Assembly (NCBI GenBank): GCA_965199895.1
Contig: CBDATJ010000003.1
Coordinates: 62,001-126,000 of the forward strand
DNA from: Bin55 sp965199895
Lineage (GTDB): Bacteria; Pseudomonadota; Gammaproteobacteria; Pseudomonadales; Azotimanducaceae
Direction: 5' to 3'
Length of the DNA stretch: 64,000 nt
Within the stretch, counting starts at the first letter, position 1; every line of letters starts with the position of its first letter. Below the pieces are notes generated by a model that was not told the DNA's origin, did not search any database, and was given only the letters and a program-made list of their open reading frames with translations. Positions 51,966-61,312 of this stretch are shown here, piece after piece. A program made the translations under genes and the position numbers.

Positions 51966-52960
51966 GCTTGGACTAAAGTCTTTGCTTTCTCATGAGGTGT
52001 TTCCCTCACTAATTTGGGAACCAAGTATCCTGGTAATTGGTTTCGAGTTTGCTCAAAAATCTGTAGTGCACTCACTTCATCCACCTCAAATCCTGCTGAA
52101 CCGGCGACAGGATCTAGCATGTGGAGGTAGTAGGGTGTTACACCGTAATCGAACAGTTGACGAGAAAGCTGAGTCAGCACAGTAGCGGAATCGTTGACAC
52201 CATTGAGTAATACACTTTGATTGAAGATTCGGACACCCGCACTGCTCAGAGCTTCTAAAGCCACAGAAACATCGTAATCAATTTCCTGTGGGTGATTGGC
52301 ATGAATCACCACTACCACATTGAGGGATGTTTTGGCAAATCTCTGCAATAGTTGGTTAGTCATTCGCTGGGGTACAACGATAGGAAATCGAGTATGAATC
52401 CGCAGAGTGCGAACGTGGTCAATGAGTTCAAGCTCATGAATCAGTTCACCGAGTGATTGATCCGAAAGAGTCAGTGGATCTCCACCCGATAAGATGACTT
52501 CGTTTATAGTTTGGTCACTGCGGACGACATGCAATAAAGAATCCTGTGATTTGAGCTGGTTACTTCGATAATCAAAGTGTCGTCTAAAGCAGTAGCGACA
52601 ATGTACGGGACACGCAGCGGTTGTGATCACCAATACGCGGTTAGCGTATTTTTTGAGTACACCTTCTTTCACCACAAATTCACTTTCCTGAAGGGGATTT
52701 TCACTATAGTGTGCGGGAGAGACATTCTCTTGTTGCAAAGGTGCAACCTGCAACAAGAGCGGATCTTCAGGATCACCTGTGTGCATCCGAGCGAGAAATG
52801 GACGCGGTACTAGAACTTCAAAGTCCTTGGGTTCAAGCCAGTCTAATTCATCCTCAGACAATCCAAGAATTGCGCGGAGTTCGGAGACGGTACGAACTGC
52901 TTCTCGTAGAATCGTCTTCCAATCTTCTTCACCCCAAGGAACCGAGCGAGGAAGTATCAT
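51962..52960 (-). CDS. epmB: EF-P beta-lysylation protein EpmB (lysine 2,3-aminomutase)
   Basis: Radical SAM/PLP enzyme that turns (S)-alpha-lysine into (R)-beta-lysine for attachment to EF-P. The [4Fe-4S] motif is C-PVH-C-RY-C, followed by FRRHFDY; SGGDPL binds SAM and LLNGVND-type text follows. 332 aa from the ATG at 52960 (a TTG at 52972 is possible). It lacks the zinc-binding C-terminal region of catabolic lysine aminomutases, as EpmB does. Divergent from efp with 27 bp between starts. Confidence 0.95.
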   Translation of the reverse strand: MILPRSVPWGEEDWKTILREAVRTVSELRAILGLSEDELDWLEPKDFEVLVPRPFLARMHTGDPEDPLLLQVAPLQQENVSPAHYSENPLQESEFVVKEGVLKKYANRVLVITTAACPVHCRYCFRRHFDYRSNQLKSQDSLLHVVRSDQTINEVILSGGDPLTLSDQSLGELIHELELIDHVRTLRIHTRFPIVVPQRMTNQLLQRFAKTSLNVVVVIHANHPQEIDYDVSVALEALSSAGVRIFNQSVLLNGVNDSATVLTQLSRQLFDYGVTPYYLHMLDPVAGSAGFEVDEVSALQIFEQTRNQLPGYLVPKLVRETPHEKAKTLVQA

Positions 52961-52987
52961 AGCCCTAGCCAAGGAACACGAAATACC

Positions 52988-53560
52988 ATGCCGACCTATT
53001 CTACAAGCGACTTCAAACCGGGGCTAAAAGTGTTGCTCGAAGGTGAACCTTGTGCAATACTTGAAGCTGAGTTTGTGAAACCAGGTAAAGGACAAGCGTT
53101 TACACGTGCAAAGTTTCGTAATTTAGTCACAGGTAGGGTGTGGGAAAGAACACTCAGAAGTGGTGAAACCATGGAAAGTGCAGCGGTCATTGAACTGGAA
53201 ATGGAATACCTCTATTCGGACGGCTACGAATGGCATTTCATGAGAACAGACGAAACTTTCGAGCAATTCGCAGCTAGCTCTGATGTGGTTGGGAATGCAA
53301 AACAATGGCTGACGGAACAGAATAAATGCAGCGTTACACTTTGGAACGATAACCCCATATCAGTGGTTCCTCCTAATTTTGTGTTTCTGGAAGTCAAAGA
53401 AACTGATCCTGGGTTGCGCGGCGATACTGCTGCAGGTGGAAACAAACCTGCAATCCTCACCACAGGGGCATCCATCCGCGTGCCTCTGTTCATCGAAGAA
53501 GGCGATGTCGTGAAAGTTGACACTCGTACCGGTCAGTACGTGAGCCGTAGCAAAGATTGA
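52988..53560 (+). CDS. efp: Elongation factor P
   Basis: Rescues ribosomes stalled at polyproline. KOW-like N-terminal domain with the modification site Lys34 in KPGKGQAF; two OB domains follow. 190 aa, ATG. epmB and epmA flank it, so the whole beta-lysylation pathway (except the optional hydroxylase EpmC) is together. The stop shares bases with the epmA TTG start. Confidence 0.97.
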   Translation: MPTYSTSDFKPGLKVLLEGEPCAILEAEFVKPGKGQAFTRAKFRNLVTGRVWERTLRSGETMESAAVIELEMEYLYSDGYEWHFMRTDETFEQFAASSDVVGNAKQWLTEQNKCSVTLWNDNPISVVPPNFVFLEVKETDPGLRGDTAAGGNKPAILTTGASIRVPLFIEEGDVVKVDTRTGQYVSRSKD

Positions 53561-54489
53561 CAAACGAATTGTGGCATCCTAGTGCCACAACGGAACTTTT
53601 AACCCAAAGATCTGAGATCGTTTGGCGAATACGAGAGTTTTTCAATGAACGGGGGCTCATTGAGGTTCACACTCCTGTTCTCGGAACACGCACTGTCACC
53701 GATGTGAACATTGAGTCGTTTGCGGTAGGGCCCGAACACTTCCTGCAAACCTCACCTGAATATTTCATGAAACGTTTGCTTGCAGCGGGTTTGAGTTCTT
53801 GCTATCAAATCAGTCCCGTGTTTCGCAAGGGCGAATCAGGACCATGGCATAACCCAGAGTTTCTGATGCTGGAGTGGTATCGAGTGGGTTACGATAGTGC
53901 TGAACTGCACAAAGAGGTATCCGTTCTGGTTGATCAGGTTCTCGGCGTGAATCAATACACAACAATCACGTTTGAACAATTGCTCTTAGAGGGGGTTGGA
54001 ATCAATGTGTTTGAAGCTGTCGAACCCGAAATTCATGCTGCAGCAAAAGACACGGGTCTATCGCAGATCAATTCAAAAGTGGATTCTCTGAATTTTCTCT
54101 ATGCGTTCACACTGCACAACCAAAATAAAGGTCGAATGATTGTCGTAGATTTCCCCGCTGAAATGTGCGCTCTAGCAGAAGTTCGTGAAACGGATCAAGG
54201 CACGGTCGCAGACCGATTCGAACTCATCATTGACGGTGTTGAAATAGCCAATGGCTACTATGAACTCACTGATGCCGATACGATGCAATCACGAATGAAC
54301 GATGAATCGAGAATGAGAGACCGGTTGGGTTACAAAGCAGTGAAACACGATGAAAAACTTTTAGTCGCAATGCAACATGGCTTACCCAAATGTGCTGGGG
54401 TCGCAGTCGGATTAGATCGTTTGATTGCACTCGCTCTGCGAACAGACAACATTCAATCAGTCATGGCGTTTCCGAATGACCGAATATGA
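53557..54489 (+). CDS. epmA: EF-P lysyl-transferase EpmA (PoxA/GenX)
   Basis: Class II aminoacyl-tRNA synthetase-like enzyme that attaches beta-lysine to Lys34 of EF-P. It is a LysRS catalytic core without the anticodon-binding domain (310 aa). Motif 2 is ISPVFRKGESGPWHNPEFLMLEWY, quoted in part as FRKGESG and NPEFLMLEWY; motif 3 is GVAVGLDRLIAL. TTG start overlapping the efp stop. Confidence 0.95.
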   Translation: MTNELWHPSATTELLTQRSEIVWRIREFFNERGLIEVHTPVLGTRTVTDVNIESFAVGPEHFLQTSPEYFMKRLLAAGLSSCYQISPVFRKGESGPWHNPEFLMLEWYRVGYDSAELHKEVSVLVDQVLGVNQYTTITFEQLLLEGVGINVFEAVEPEIHAAAKDTGLSQINSKVDSLNFLYAFTLHNQNKGRMIVVDFPAEMCALAEVRETDQGTVADRFELIIDGVEIANGYYELTDADTMQSRMNDESRMRDRLGYKAVKHDEKLLVAMQHGLPKCAGVAVGLDRLIALALRTDNIQSVMAFPNDRI

Positions 54490-54552
54490 TCAGACGCAAG
54501 AGCTGTTTAGCTTGGATCTATCAACTTTAAATCAAAACTACAGCCATAAACC

Positions 54553-55131
54553 ATGAACTCAAACTTAGTCTGGATCGACTTAGAAATGTCGGGACTGAAC
54601 CCAACAAGCAATGTCATATTGGAGATCGCAGCTCTGGTGACTGATCCTGATCTTAATGTACTGGGCGAGGGTTTGTCTCTCGTTATTTTTCAGGACGACG
54701 AGCATCTGGATGCAATGGATGCTTGGAACATCAAACACCATAGTGAGTCCGGTCTGATAAATCAAGTACGAGCTTCAGAGATTTCTATCGAAGAAGCCGA
54801 AGCTGTGGTTTACGACTATGTATCACGTCACACAAAAGAGCGAAAGAGTCCACTATGTGGAAACTCCGTAGGACTAGATCGAAGTTTCTTGAAGCAGTAC
54901 ATGCAGACGTTGGAAGCCCACCTCCATTATCGCAACATTGACGTTAGTTCGATCAAGGAATTGGTTTTTCGGTGGGCACCCGAGCTGAGAAAACAGATCA
55001 CCAAGCACAACAAACACCGTGCACTCGACGATATTCAAGAGTCGATTCGTGAACTTCAGTTCTATCGACAACACTTCATTAATCCAGCTTATGGTCCTAC
55101 GATGACTCTTGATTCCGATAAATCAAATTGA
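54553..55131 (+). CDS. orn: Oligoribonuclease
   Basis: 3'-5' exonuclease that degrades short RNAs, including pGpG from cyclic-di-GMP turnover. DEDDh motifs: Asp9 and Glu11 in WIDLEMSGL, the GNSVGLDRSFL segment, and HRALDDIQESI with the general base His. 192 aa, ATG. Confidence 0.96.
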   Translation: MNSNLVWIDLEMSGLNPTSNVILEIAALVTDPDLNVLGEGLSLVIFQDDEHLDAMDAWNIKHHSESGLINQVRASEISIEEAEAVVYDYVSRHTKERKSPLCGNSVGLDRSFLKQYMQTLEAHLHYRNIDVSSIKELVFRWAPELRKQITKHNKHRALDDIQESIRELQFYRQHFINPAYGPTMTLDSDKSN

Positions 55132-55160
55132 GCAACAAGTGATTTCAAGGCCAGACGAAG

Positions 55161-56216
55161 CTAAGCGGGAATCTTTAATTGCTCAAGTGCCCAATCAAGA
55201 TGCTCCAGGCATAACTCATTACCTATATCGTTCATTTCGACCCGCTTTTCTCTGACCGCTCGAACCAAACTAGGAGAAGTCGGTGCATTCCCAGCTGCTA
55301 CCGCTAGATTACGCACCCACTGCTCATACGAAATCCGACGAATTGCCATACCTTCCGTCTTATCCATAAACGTCTCTTCGTCCCAAGACAACAAAGTCTC
55401 AATGGAGAGCTGATCCAACTGGTGTCGCGGGCTAAATTCTTCAACCTTTGTCTTCGGTACAAATCGATTCCATGGACACACAATCTGGCAATCATCGCAT
55501 CCGAAGATGCGATTGCCCATCATCTTCCGTAAGTTTCTTGGTATCTCTCCCTTGTGCTCAATAGTCAGATAAGAAATGCACTGACGTGCATCCAGTTCTT
55601 TCGGTCCTACGATTGCACCAGTCGGACACTTAGTCATACACGCTCTGCATGAGCCACACTGCTCCTTAACTGGCTGTTCGGTTACCGGCAAGGGAATGTC
55701 GGTAAAAATTTCACCCAGAAAGAAGTAGGAACCCGCTTGCTCATTCAAAATCAATGTATTCTTACCCACCCACCCTAGGCCCGCTTTCGCTGCAATAGGT
55801 TTTTCCAGGACTGGTGCGGAATCGACAAACGCTCGATGGGTTCCCCCTGCAGCTTCTCTCAGTCGAGCCGCAACTTTAGCTAGCCGTCTTCGCACAACCT
55901 TGTGATAATCGCGACCCAATGCGTACCTGGAAATGTAAGCAATCGAAGGATCTTTCAAAGCCTGGGGAAACGCAATAGGGTCATAGTTCATTCTTGCACT
56001 AATAATTCGAACGGTGCTGGGGAGTAACTTTTGAGGATCAAGTCTCTTTTCAATGTTCCGATTCATATAGGACATCTCACCATGAAAGCGATGACGCAAC
56101 CACTGTCGATAATCACTGGACACATGAGATAAATCCGTATCAGTAATACCCATCTCATCAAACCCTAATTCGTTTGTCCATTGTCGGACTTTTTGGGCGA
56201 GCGCGCCTAAATCCAT
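55161..56216 (-). CDS. queG: Epoxyqueuosine reductase QueG
   Basis: Cobalamin-dependent reductase for the last step of queuosine synthesis in tRNA. Two [4Fe-4S] motifs: CGSCRACMTKCP and GCDDCQIVCPWN; the KPIAAKAGLGWVGKNT cobalamin-region signature is present. 351 aa, ATG. Divergent from nnr with only 16 bp between start codons. Confidence 0.95.
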   Translation of the reverse strand: MDLGALAQKVRQWTNELGFDEMGITDTDLSHVSSDYRQWLRHRFHGEMSYMNRNIEKRLDPQKLLPSTVRIISARMNYDPIAFPQALKDPSIAYISRYALGRDYHKVVRRRLAKVAARLREAAGGTHRAFVDSAPVLEKPIAAKAGLGWVGKNTLILNEQAGSYFFLGEIFTDIPLPVTEQPVKEQCGSCRACMTKCPTGAIVGPKELDARQCISYLTIEHKGEIPRNLRKMMGNRIFGCDDCQIVCPWNRFVPKTKVEEFSPRHQLDQLSIETLLSWDEETFMDKTEGMAIRRISYEQWVRNLAVAAGNAPTSPSLVRAVREKRVEMNDIGNELCLEHLDWALEQLKIPA

Positions 56217-56232
56217 ATCCTAAAATTTAACC

Positions 56233-57696
56233 ATGACTTTGCTAGATCGAGTCTATACCGCAAGCGAATGCCGTGCAATGGATCAATCAGCCATACACGA
56301 TTATGGTATTCCCAGTTTCACTCTGATGCAGTCTGCTGGCAAGGGTGCCTTTGACTGTCTACAGAAAAATTGGCCTCAATGTCAAACCGTTACTGTGGTT
56401 GCAGGGTCTGGAAACAATGCTGGTGATGGTTATGTGCTCGCTGAATTAGCACACAAAGCGGGGTTGGATCTATTCGTTCAACAAGTAGGTGATCCGAACA
56501 AATTAAAAGGTGACGCACTCACCGCGTGGAATGCAATGCAAGCGAGTAAAGTACCTTGGGGGATGGAGTTCAGGAATGCTGATACCGTTGTTGATGCACT
56601 ATTGGGTACGGGGCTAGGAAACGAAGCACGAACAAACTATCAACAGGCCATTGATCAAGTCAATCTGAGCCGCCCCCATGTACTCTCTCTGGACGTACCC
56701 AGTGGGGTAGATGCTACTACGGGATCTGCTGAAGTATACGATCCGATAGTGGCAGATGTGACCTGCATGTTCGGAGGTGCAAAACTAGGACTCTATACCG
56801 GACCAGGTATTCGGTTTAGAGGTACTACGGAGGTGATTGACATCGGCATTCCGGCCGAAGTATATGACAAAATTCCCGGCATCCCCATCTTGGAACGCAT
56901 GATCGATCACCCTGTACTCCCTCCTAGAGATCCAGTTGGTCACAAATACCAGTTTGGCCATGTAGTGATCGCTGGTGGCGATCACGGTACGGGTGGTGCT
57001 GTCATTTTGGCAGCGGAGGCAGCTCTACGAACCGGTGCAGGATTGGTAACTGTGATGACCCGAGAGTCACACATCAACACCATCCTTGCAAGACGACCGG
57101 AAGTCATGACCGTTGATCCCAAAAATAAGGACTCTGTTTCCAACCTTCTCCAACGCGCCGATGTGGTTGCAGTAGGTCCGGGATTGGGTACTGATGAGTG
57201 GGGTATGAATATTCTCAAAATAGTTCTTTCGACAAAAGATATCGCGACTGTTATTGATGCTGACGGTTTGCGATTGACTAGAGATCTTGGTCTCAATTTA
57301 CCCAATAACACCATACTCACTCCACATTCTGGAGAAGCAGGCTATTTGCTGGGGGTGAGTTCTAAGGAGATCGAAAGAAACCGACCCCACTGGGTAAAAG
57401 AACTCTCACAAAGATTTGATTGTGTTGCTATTCTTAAAGGTCCTGGTAGTCTAGTCGCCGCTGAAGGAGAATTGCGATATGTTTCAGAAAATGTAAATCC
57501 TGCATTGGCAACTGCTGGTAGTGGTGATGTGTTCACAGGTATCGTTGCCACCGCATATGCACAACTCAAAGATTCATTTGAAGCTGCAAAGGCTGGCATC
57601 CATCTACACGGTGAGGCAGGAAAGCAAGCTGCAAGTCAAACGAAAGGGAAATCTGTTATCGCGAGCGATGTCATAGAGGGTATCCGACTCTCATGA
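56233..57696 (+). CDS. nnr: Bifunctional NAD(P)H-hydrate epimerase / ADP-dependent NAD(P)H-hydrate dehydratase
   Basis: Repairs hydrated NAD(P)H. N-terminal YjeF epimerase domain (about 1-215; VVAGSGNNAGDGYV, DALLGTGL, LDVPSGVDATTG) and C-terminal ribokinase-like dehydratase (about 235-487; TPHSGEAGYLLG, KGPGSLV, ATAGSGDVFTGI). 487 aa. Precedes tsaE with a 4-nt overlap, the conserved order nnr-tsaE-amiB-mutL. Confidence 0.95.
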   Translation: MTLLDRVYTASECRAMDQSAIHDYGIPSFTLMQSAGKGAFDCLQKNWPQCQTVTVVAGSGNNAGDGYVLAELAHKAGLDLFVQQVGDPNKLKGDALTAWNAMQASKVPWGMEFRNADTVVDALLGTGLGNEARTNYQQAIDQVNLSRPHVLSLDVPSGVDATTGSAEVYDPIVADVTCMFGGAKLGLYTGPGIRFRGTTEVIDIGIPAEVYDKIPGIPILERMIDHPVLPPRDPVGHKYQFGHVVIAGGDHGTGGAVILAAEAALRTGAGLVTVMTRESHINTILARRPEVMTVDPKNKDSVSNLLQRADVVAVGPGLGTDEWGMNILKIVLSTKDIATVIDADGLRLTRDLGLNLPNNTILTPHSGEAGYLLGVSSKEIERNRPHWVKELSQRFDCVAILKGPGSLVAAEGELRYVSENVNPALATAGSGDVFTGIVATAYAQLKDSFEAAKAGIHLHGEAGKQAASQTKGKSVIASDVIEGIRLS

Positions 57697-58127
57697 CTGA
57701 CTCATGGAACCACCCAATCATCCTCTCCTGCCAACAGGAGACAGAAAAATTGGGGGAAACGCTTGCACGGACTATGAAAGAAGGTTTGGTATTTTTGATT
57801 GGTCCGTTGGGCGCAGGAAAGACTACATTGGTCCGTGGATGGCTGAGAGGTCTAGGTCATACAGACCATGTGAAGAGCCCCACCTACACGATTATTGAGC
57901 CTTACGAGATCAAGGGAAAACAAATCCTGCACATTGATCTCTACCGAATCGAGAAGCAAAGAGAACTTGACTATATTGATCTGATGGAGCAATTGGAAGA
58001 GACTCATCTACAATTTATCGAGTGGCCAGAACATGGACGTGGACGGTTACCTAGTCCAAACTTCGTGATTGACCTCAGCTACCACGAATCGGGACGACAG
58101 GCAACTGTAGAAAAAATCAATGATTAA
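57693..58127 (+). CDS. tsaE: tRNA t6A37 synthesis ATPase TsaE
   Basis: P-loop ATPase of the TsaBDE complex that makes threonylcarbamoyladenosine at A37. Walker A is GPLGAGKTTLVRG; SPTYTI and HIDLYRI are family motifs; EWPEHG near the C-terminus. 144 aa. Overlaps nnr by 4 nt and amiB by 8 nt. Confidence 0.95.
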   Translation: MTDSWNHPIILSCQQETEKLGETLARTMKEGLVFLIGPLGAGKTTLVRGWLRGLGHTDHVKSPTYTIIEPYEIKGKQILHIDLYRIEKQRELDYIDLMEQLEETHLQFIEWPEHGRGRLPSPNFVIDLSYHESGRQATVEKIND

Positions 58128-59508
58128 TTACAGTTCTATCTCAAATAGTGCGATGAAAGTCCTTCTACTTTGTTTGCTATTCGGAGTGTTGACAACGATT
58201 GCCCATGCGAACGAACTCCGAGGCGTGCGTTGGAACGAAGGTCCAAACAATACACGAATCGTTTTAGATTTATCTCAGATTCCGGATTTCACTTACGGTG
58301 AATTAACCGACCCACACCGAATCTATCTCGATCTCAAAAACACTACACTTCCACAGCCCCTTCAAATCGCTGTCAGTGACTCTCGAATCTTGAAGGGAAT
58401 AAGACACGCACAACAGAGTGGAAATACCCATCGAGTCGTGCTTGATCTCTTCGGATTAGTTGAACCAAACGTCTTTTATTTGGAACCCTATGGACCTTAT
58501 GGACATAGGCTGGTCATCGACCTTCCCAGTGGAGCAGAAGTAGAAGACTGTTCCACCGACACTGAACCTCACGACGATGTAGTCATCGTATTGGATGCGG
58601 GACATGGTGGAGAAGATCCAGGTGCTGTCGGGGTCAATAACGTTCTCGAAAAACGAGTCGCCCTTTCAATCACAAAGACTACTAAAGCGACACTCGAAGC
58701 ACAAGACGGTTTCAAGGTCATCATGACTCGTCATGGAGACTATGAAGTCACTCTGGATTCGCGACGCAATCACGCTTTGCGTGAACGTGCTCACCTGTTT
58801 GCATCCATTCATGCAGACTCATTTACTCGACCAGGTCCACGTGGTGCTAGTGTCTTCGTGCTTGATAACAGTCGTGCACAAACCGAACTCGATAATTGGG
58901 CGGAAGAAAACGAAAATCGATCCGACTGGCAAGGGGGGGTTTCATCTTGGGTGAACTCAAAGTGCTTCGATGATCCCGAGCAATATCGCTTCTTGAACGA
59001 CTTAGCCTCCGATGCAGTCCTTGATCACTCTGTCGACCTAGGTAAATCCGTATTAGAAAGCCTGTCTCTCGTGACCAGGCTTCACCAAAAGTCACTAGGC
59101 AAGAACAATGAATTTCTCGTCACGGATGCTGGTTTCAAAGTCCTTAAGTCAACCCAAGTCCCTTCGATATTGGTCGAAACCGGATTTTTGTCTAATCCCG
59201 AAGAAGCTAAGCTATTAGCTACCCCGGAATATCAAGCTCGCATTGGTAGAGCGATTGCCCAAGGCATACTGAAATACTTCTGCGATAATCCACCGTGGCA
59301 CACCCGGCTCAGTGAAGGTTTAGTGGAATGTAACTTCAACAACACCGTCGCACTTTACCGAGTTCAAAAGGGTGATACACTCTCTGAGATTGCACTGGCG
59401 CACCGAGTCTCTGTGAAATCGATCCAACGAGCTAACGCGATTGTTCGGCCCGAAATGATATACGCGGACCAACTATTGACTATTCCTATACCAGGAACCG
59501 GGAATTAA
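58120..59508 (+). CDS. amiB: N-acetylmuramoyl-L-alanine amidase AmiB (AMIN, Amidase_3, LysM)
   Basis: Periplasmic amidase that splits septal peptidoglycan. Signal peptide, AMIN domain (about 35-135), zinc amidase domain (about 155-385; LDAGHGGEDPGAVG, EKRVALSI, SIHADSF, VETGFLSN give the His/Glu ligands) and a C-terminal LysM (about 410-455; YRVQKGDTLSEIALAH). 462 aa from 58120; the ATG at 58153 (MKVLLLCLLFGV) gives a cleaner signal peptide. By locus it is AmiB. Likely controlled by LytM activators such as NlpD at 18.1 kb. A G7 run at 58933-58939 is in frame. Confidence 0.93.
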   Translation: MINYSSISNSAMKVLLLCLLFGVLTTIAHANELRGVRWNEGPNNTRIVLDLSQIPDFTYGELTDPHRIYLDLKNTTLPQPLQIAVSDSRILKGIRHAQQSGNTHRVVLDLFGLVEPNVFYLEPYGPYGHRLVIDLPSGAEVEDCSTDTEPHDDVVIVLDAGHGGEDPGAVGVNNVLEKRVALSITKTTKATLEAQDGFKVIMTRHGDYEVTLDSRRNHALRERAHLFASIHADSFTRPGPRGASVFVLDNSRAQTELDNWAEENENRSDWQGGVSSWVNSKCFDDPEQYRFLNDLASDAVLDHSVDLGKSVLESLSLVTRLHQKSLGKNNEFLVTDAGFKVLKSTQVPSILVETGFLSNPEEAKLLATPEYQARIGRAIAQGILKYFCDNPPWHTRLSEGLVECNFNNTVALYRVQKGDTLSEIALAHRVSVKSIQRANAIVRPEMIYADQLLTIPIPGTGN

Positions 59509-61286
59509 TGGCTCAACCTCGGATACGACTTCTTGACCAGCATGTAGCCAACCAAATTTCAGCGGGTGAGGTAGTTGAAAGACCTTCATCCATCGTTAAG
59601 GAAGTGGTCGAAAACAGCATTGATGCTGACAGCACCATGATTAGAGTAGAAGTCGAAAAAGGCGGGCTAAGGCGAATTCGAGTCACTGATGATGGCAGTG
59701 GAATTGCTTCCGACGACCTTAAATTAGCAGTTCAGAGACACGCAACCAGCAAGATCTCCACTGCAGAAGATCTCTCTGTCATCAACACCATGGGATTTCG
59801 TGGTGAAGCTCTTGCGAGCATCGCTGCGGTTTCCAAACTTGAAATCAATTCAAGAATCGCTAATGCTGATTCCGCTTGGAAACTGACAGTCGAAGGTGGA
59901 AAACAAAAGGATTTCAGCCCTGCCGTCCGCGACCAAGGCACGACCGTTGATGTCGTGGATTTGTTCTACAACACTCCGGTGAGACGGAAGTTTCTCAAAC
60001 AACCTCGAACTGAAATGGGACATGTCTCGGATTGCATTCGCATCCTCTCCATCATGCACGCAGATGTCGAGTTTGCACTGTCGAATGACGGTAGAGCGGT
60101 AGAGAAACTCCCTGTCACTCGCTCACCTGCAGAACGAATCGCCCGAGTGTTGGGAATGTCATTTATTGATGAATCCGTACCAATCGATGTCCAAAGAGAT
60201 GAAATGTCTCTTCAAGGTTGGGTAGGGCTACCTACCCACACTCGTACCTCAGCTAATCGGCAATATTTCTTTGTCAACGGACGCTATGTGAATGATCGAC
60301 TCGTGGGACACGCGGTTCGACAGGGGTATCGCGATGTGATGTTTCACGGTAGACACCCAGTCTTTGTGCTCAACTTGCTGATGCCGTCGGGAGATGTTGA
60401 TGTCAATGTTCACCCTACTAAACGTGAAGTACGATTTCGAGAACCTCGCAGAGTCCACGATTTTCTCATGTCTGCGATGTATCACGAACTCAAGAATGTG
60501 GGTACGAAATCACCGACTCATTTGGAGTTTGACCCTACCAATAAACAGCCAAAATCCAGTCCAACTCCACCCTCAGAGTCTATCCCAATCATTCCTCTGA
60601 ATCTACCGATTCCACCAGCACCACCAAGCACCGCTGTACTCCCTTCCTCCAGTCCCAAATCAACAGCTGAAGTAGTCCATGATGAAATCAAACCTAAAGA
60701 CTTGCCTCCGATGGGCTATGCCCTAGCACAACTTCACGGAGCCTATATCCTTGCAGAAAACGCTGAGGGACTAGTGATCGTTGACATGCATGCTGCTCAC
60801 GAACGTGTGATCTATGAAAAAATGAAAAAAGCGAGGGACGAAAACGATGTCATTGCTCAACGACTTTTGGTACCAATCGAATTTAGTGTGAGTTCCGCCG
60901 ATGCTGACACTGCACGATTGCATCAAGATTTGTTTGCGACGATTGGACTATTGATCGAAGTTTCAGATGCTAATGCAATCACAGTTAAAGAGTTACCCTC
61001 TGTGTTAGAAAGTTCTGATGCAAAACGACTCATCCTCGATGTTTTAGATGAAGTCCGAGAATACGGTACGATCGATTCGATTCGTGCACGAGAGAACGAA
61101 GTGCTCGCATCCATGGCTTGTCACAGCGCGATTCGGTTCAACCGTAAACTGCAATTATCCGAAATGAACGCACTGTTGAGGGAAATGGAACAAACCGAAA
61201 ACGCCGGTCAGTGCAATCATGGGAGACCTACATTTCGAGTCCAATCCATGAAGTTCCTCGACTCACAGTTCCTGCGAGGAAGATAG
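59508..61286 (+). CDS. mutL: DNA mismatch repair protein MutL, endonuclease type
   Basis: N-terminal GHKL ATPase (about 1-330; VVENSIDADS, DDGSGI, GFRGEALASI), Pro/Ser-rich linker (about 345-395) and C-terminal dimer domain. The C-terminal domain has DMHAAHERVIYE (426-437), which fits the endonuclease motif DQHA-x2-E-x4-E except Gln to Met, plus ACHSAIR (537-543) and CNHGRPT (569-575). Such MutL proteins nick DNA themselves and occur where MutH/Dam-directed repair is absent. 592 aa; ATG overlaps the amiB stop by 1 nt. Confidence 0.95.
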   Translation: MAQPRIRLLDQHVANQISAGEVVERPSSIVKEVVENSIDADSTMIRVEVEKGGLRRIRVTDDGSGIASDDLKLAVQRHATSKISTAEDLSVINTMGFRGEALASIAAVSKLEINSRIANADSAWKLTVEGGKQKDFSPAVRDQGTTVDVVDLFYNTPVRRKFLKQPRTEMGHVSDCIRILSIMHADVEFALSNDGRAVEKLPVTRSPAERIARVLGMSFIDESVPIDVQRDEMSLQGWVGLPTHTRTSANRQYFFVNGRYVNDRLVGHAVRQGYRDVMFHGRHPVFVLNLLMPSGDVDVNVHPTKREVRFREPRRVHDFLMSAMYHELKNVGTKSPTHLEFDPTNKQPKSSPTPPSESIPIIPLNLPIPPAPPSTAVLPSSSPKSTAEVVHDEIKPKDLPPMGYALAQLHGAYILAENAEGLVIVDMHAAHERVIYEKMKKARDENDVIAQRLLVPIEFSVSSADADTARLHQDLFATIGLLIEVSDANAITVKELPSVLESSDAKRLILDVLDEVREYGTIDSIRARENEVLASMACHSAIRFNRKLQLSEMNALLREMEQTENAGQCNHGRPTFRVQSMKFLDSQFLRGR

Positions 61287-61312
61287 ATAACCAACTTCCC
61301 TAAGAAAGTGCT

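Noticed and set aside
58933..58939. G7 run in amiB as a phase-variation site
   Set aside because: Seven bases is within normal chance for coding DNA, the frame is intact, and amiB is a housekeeping gene.
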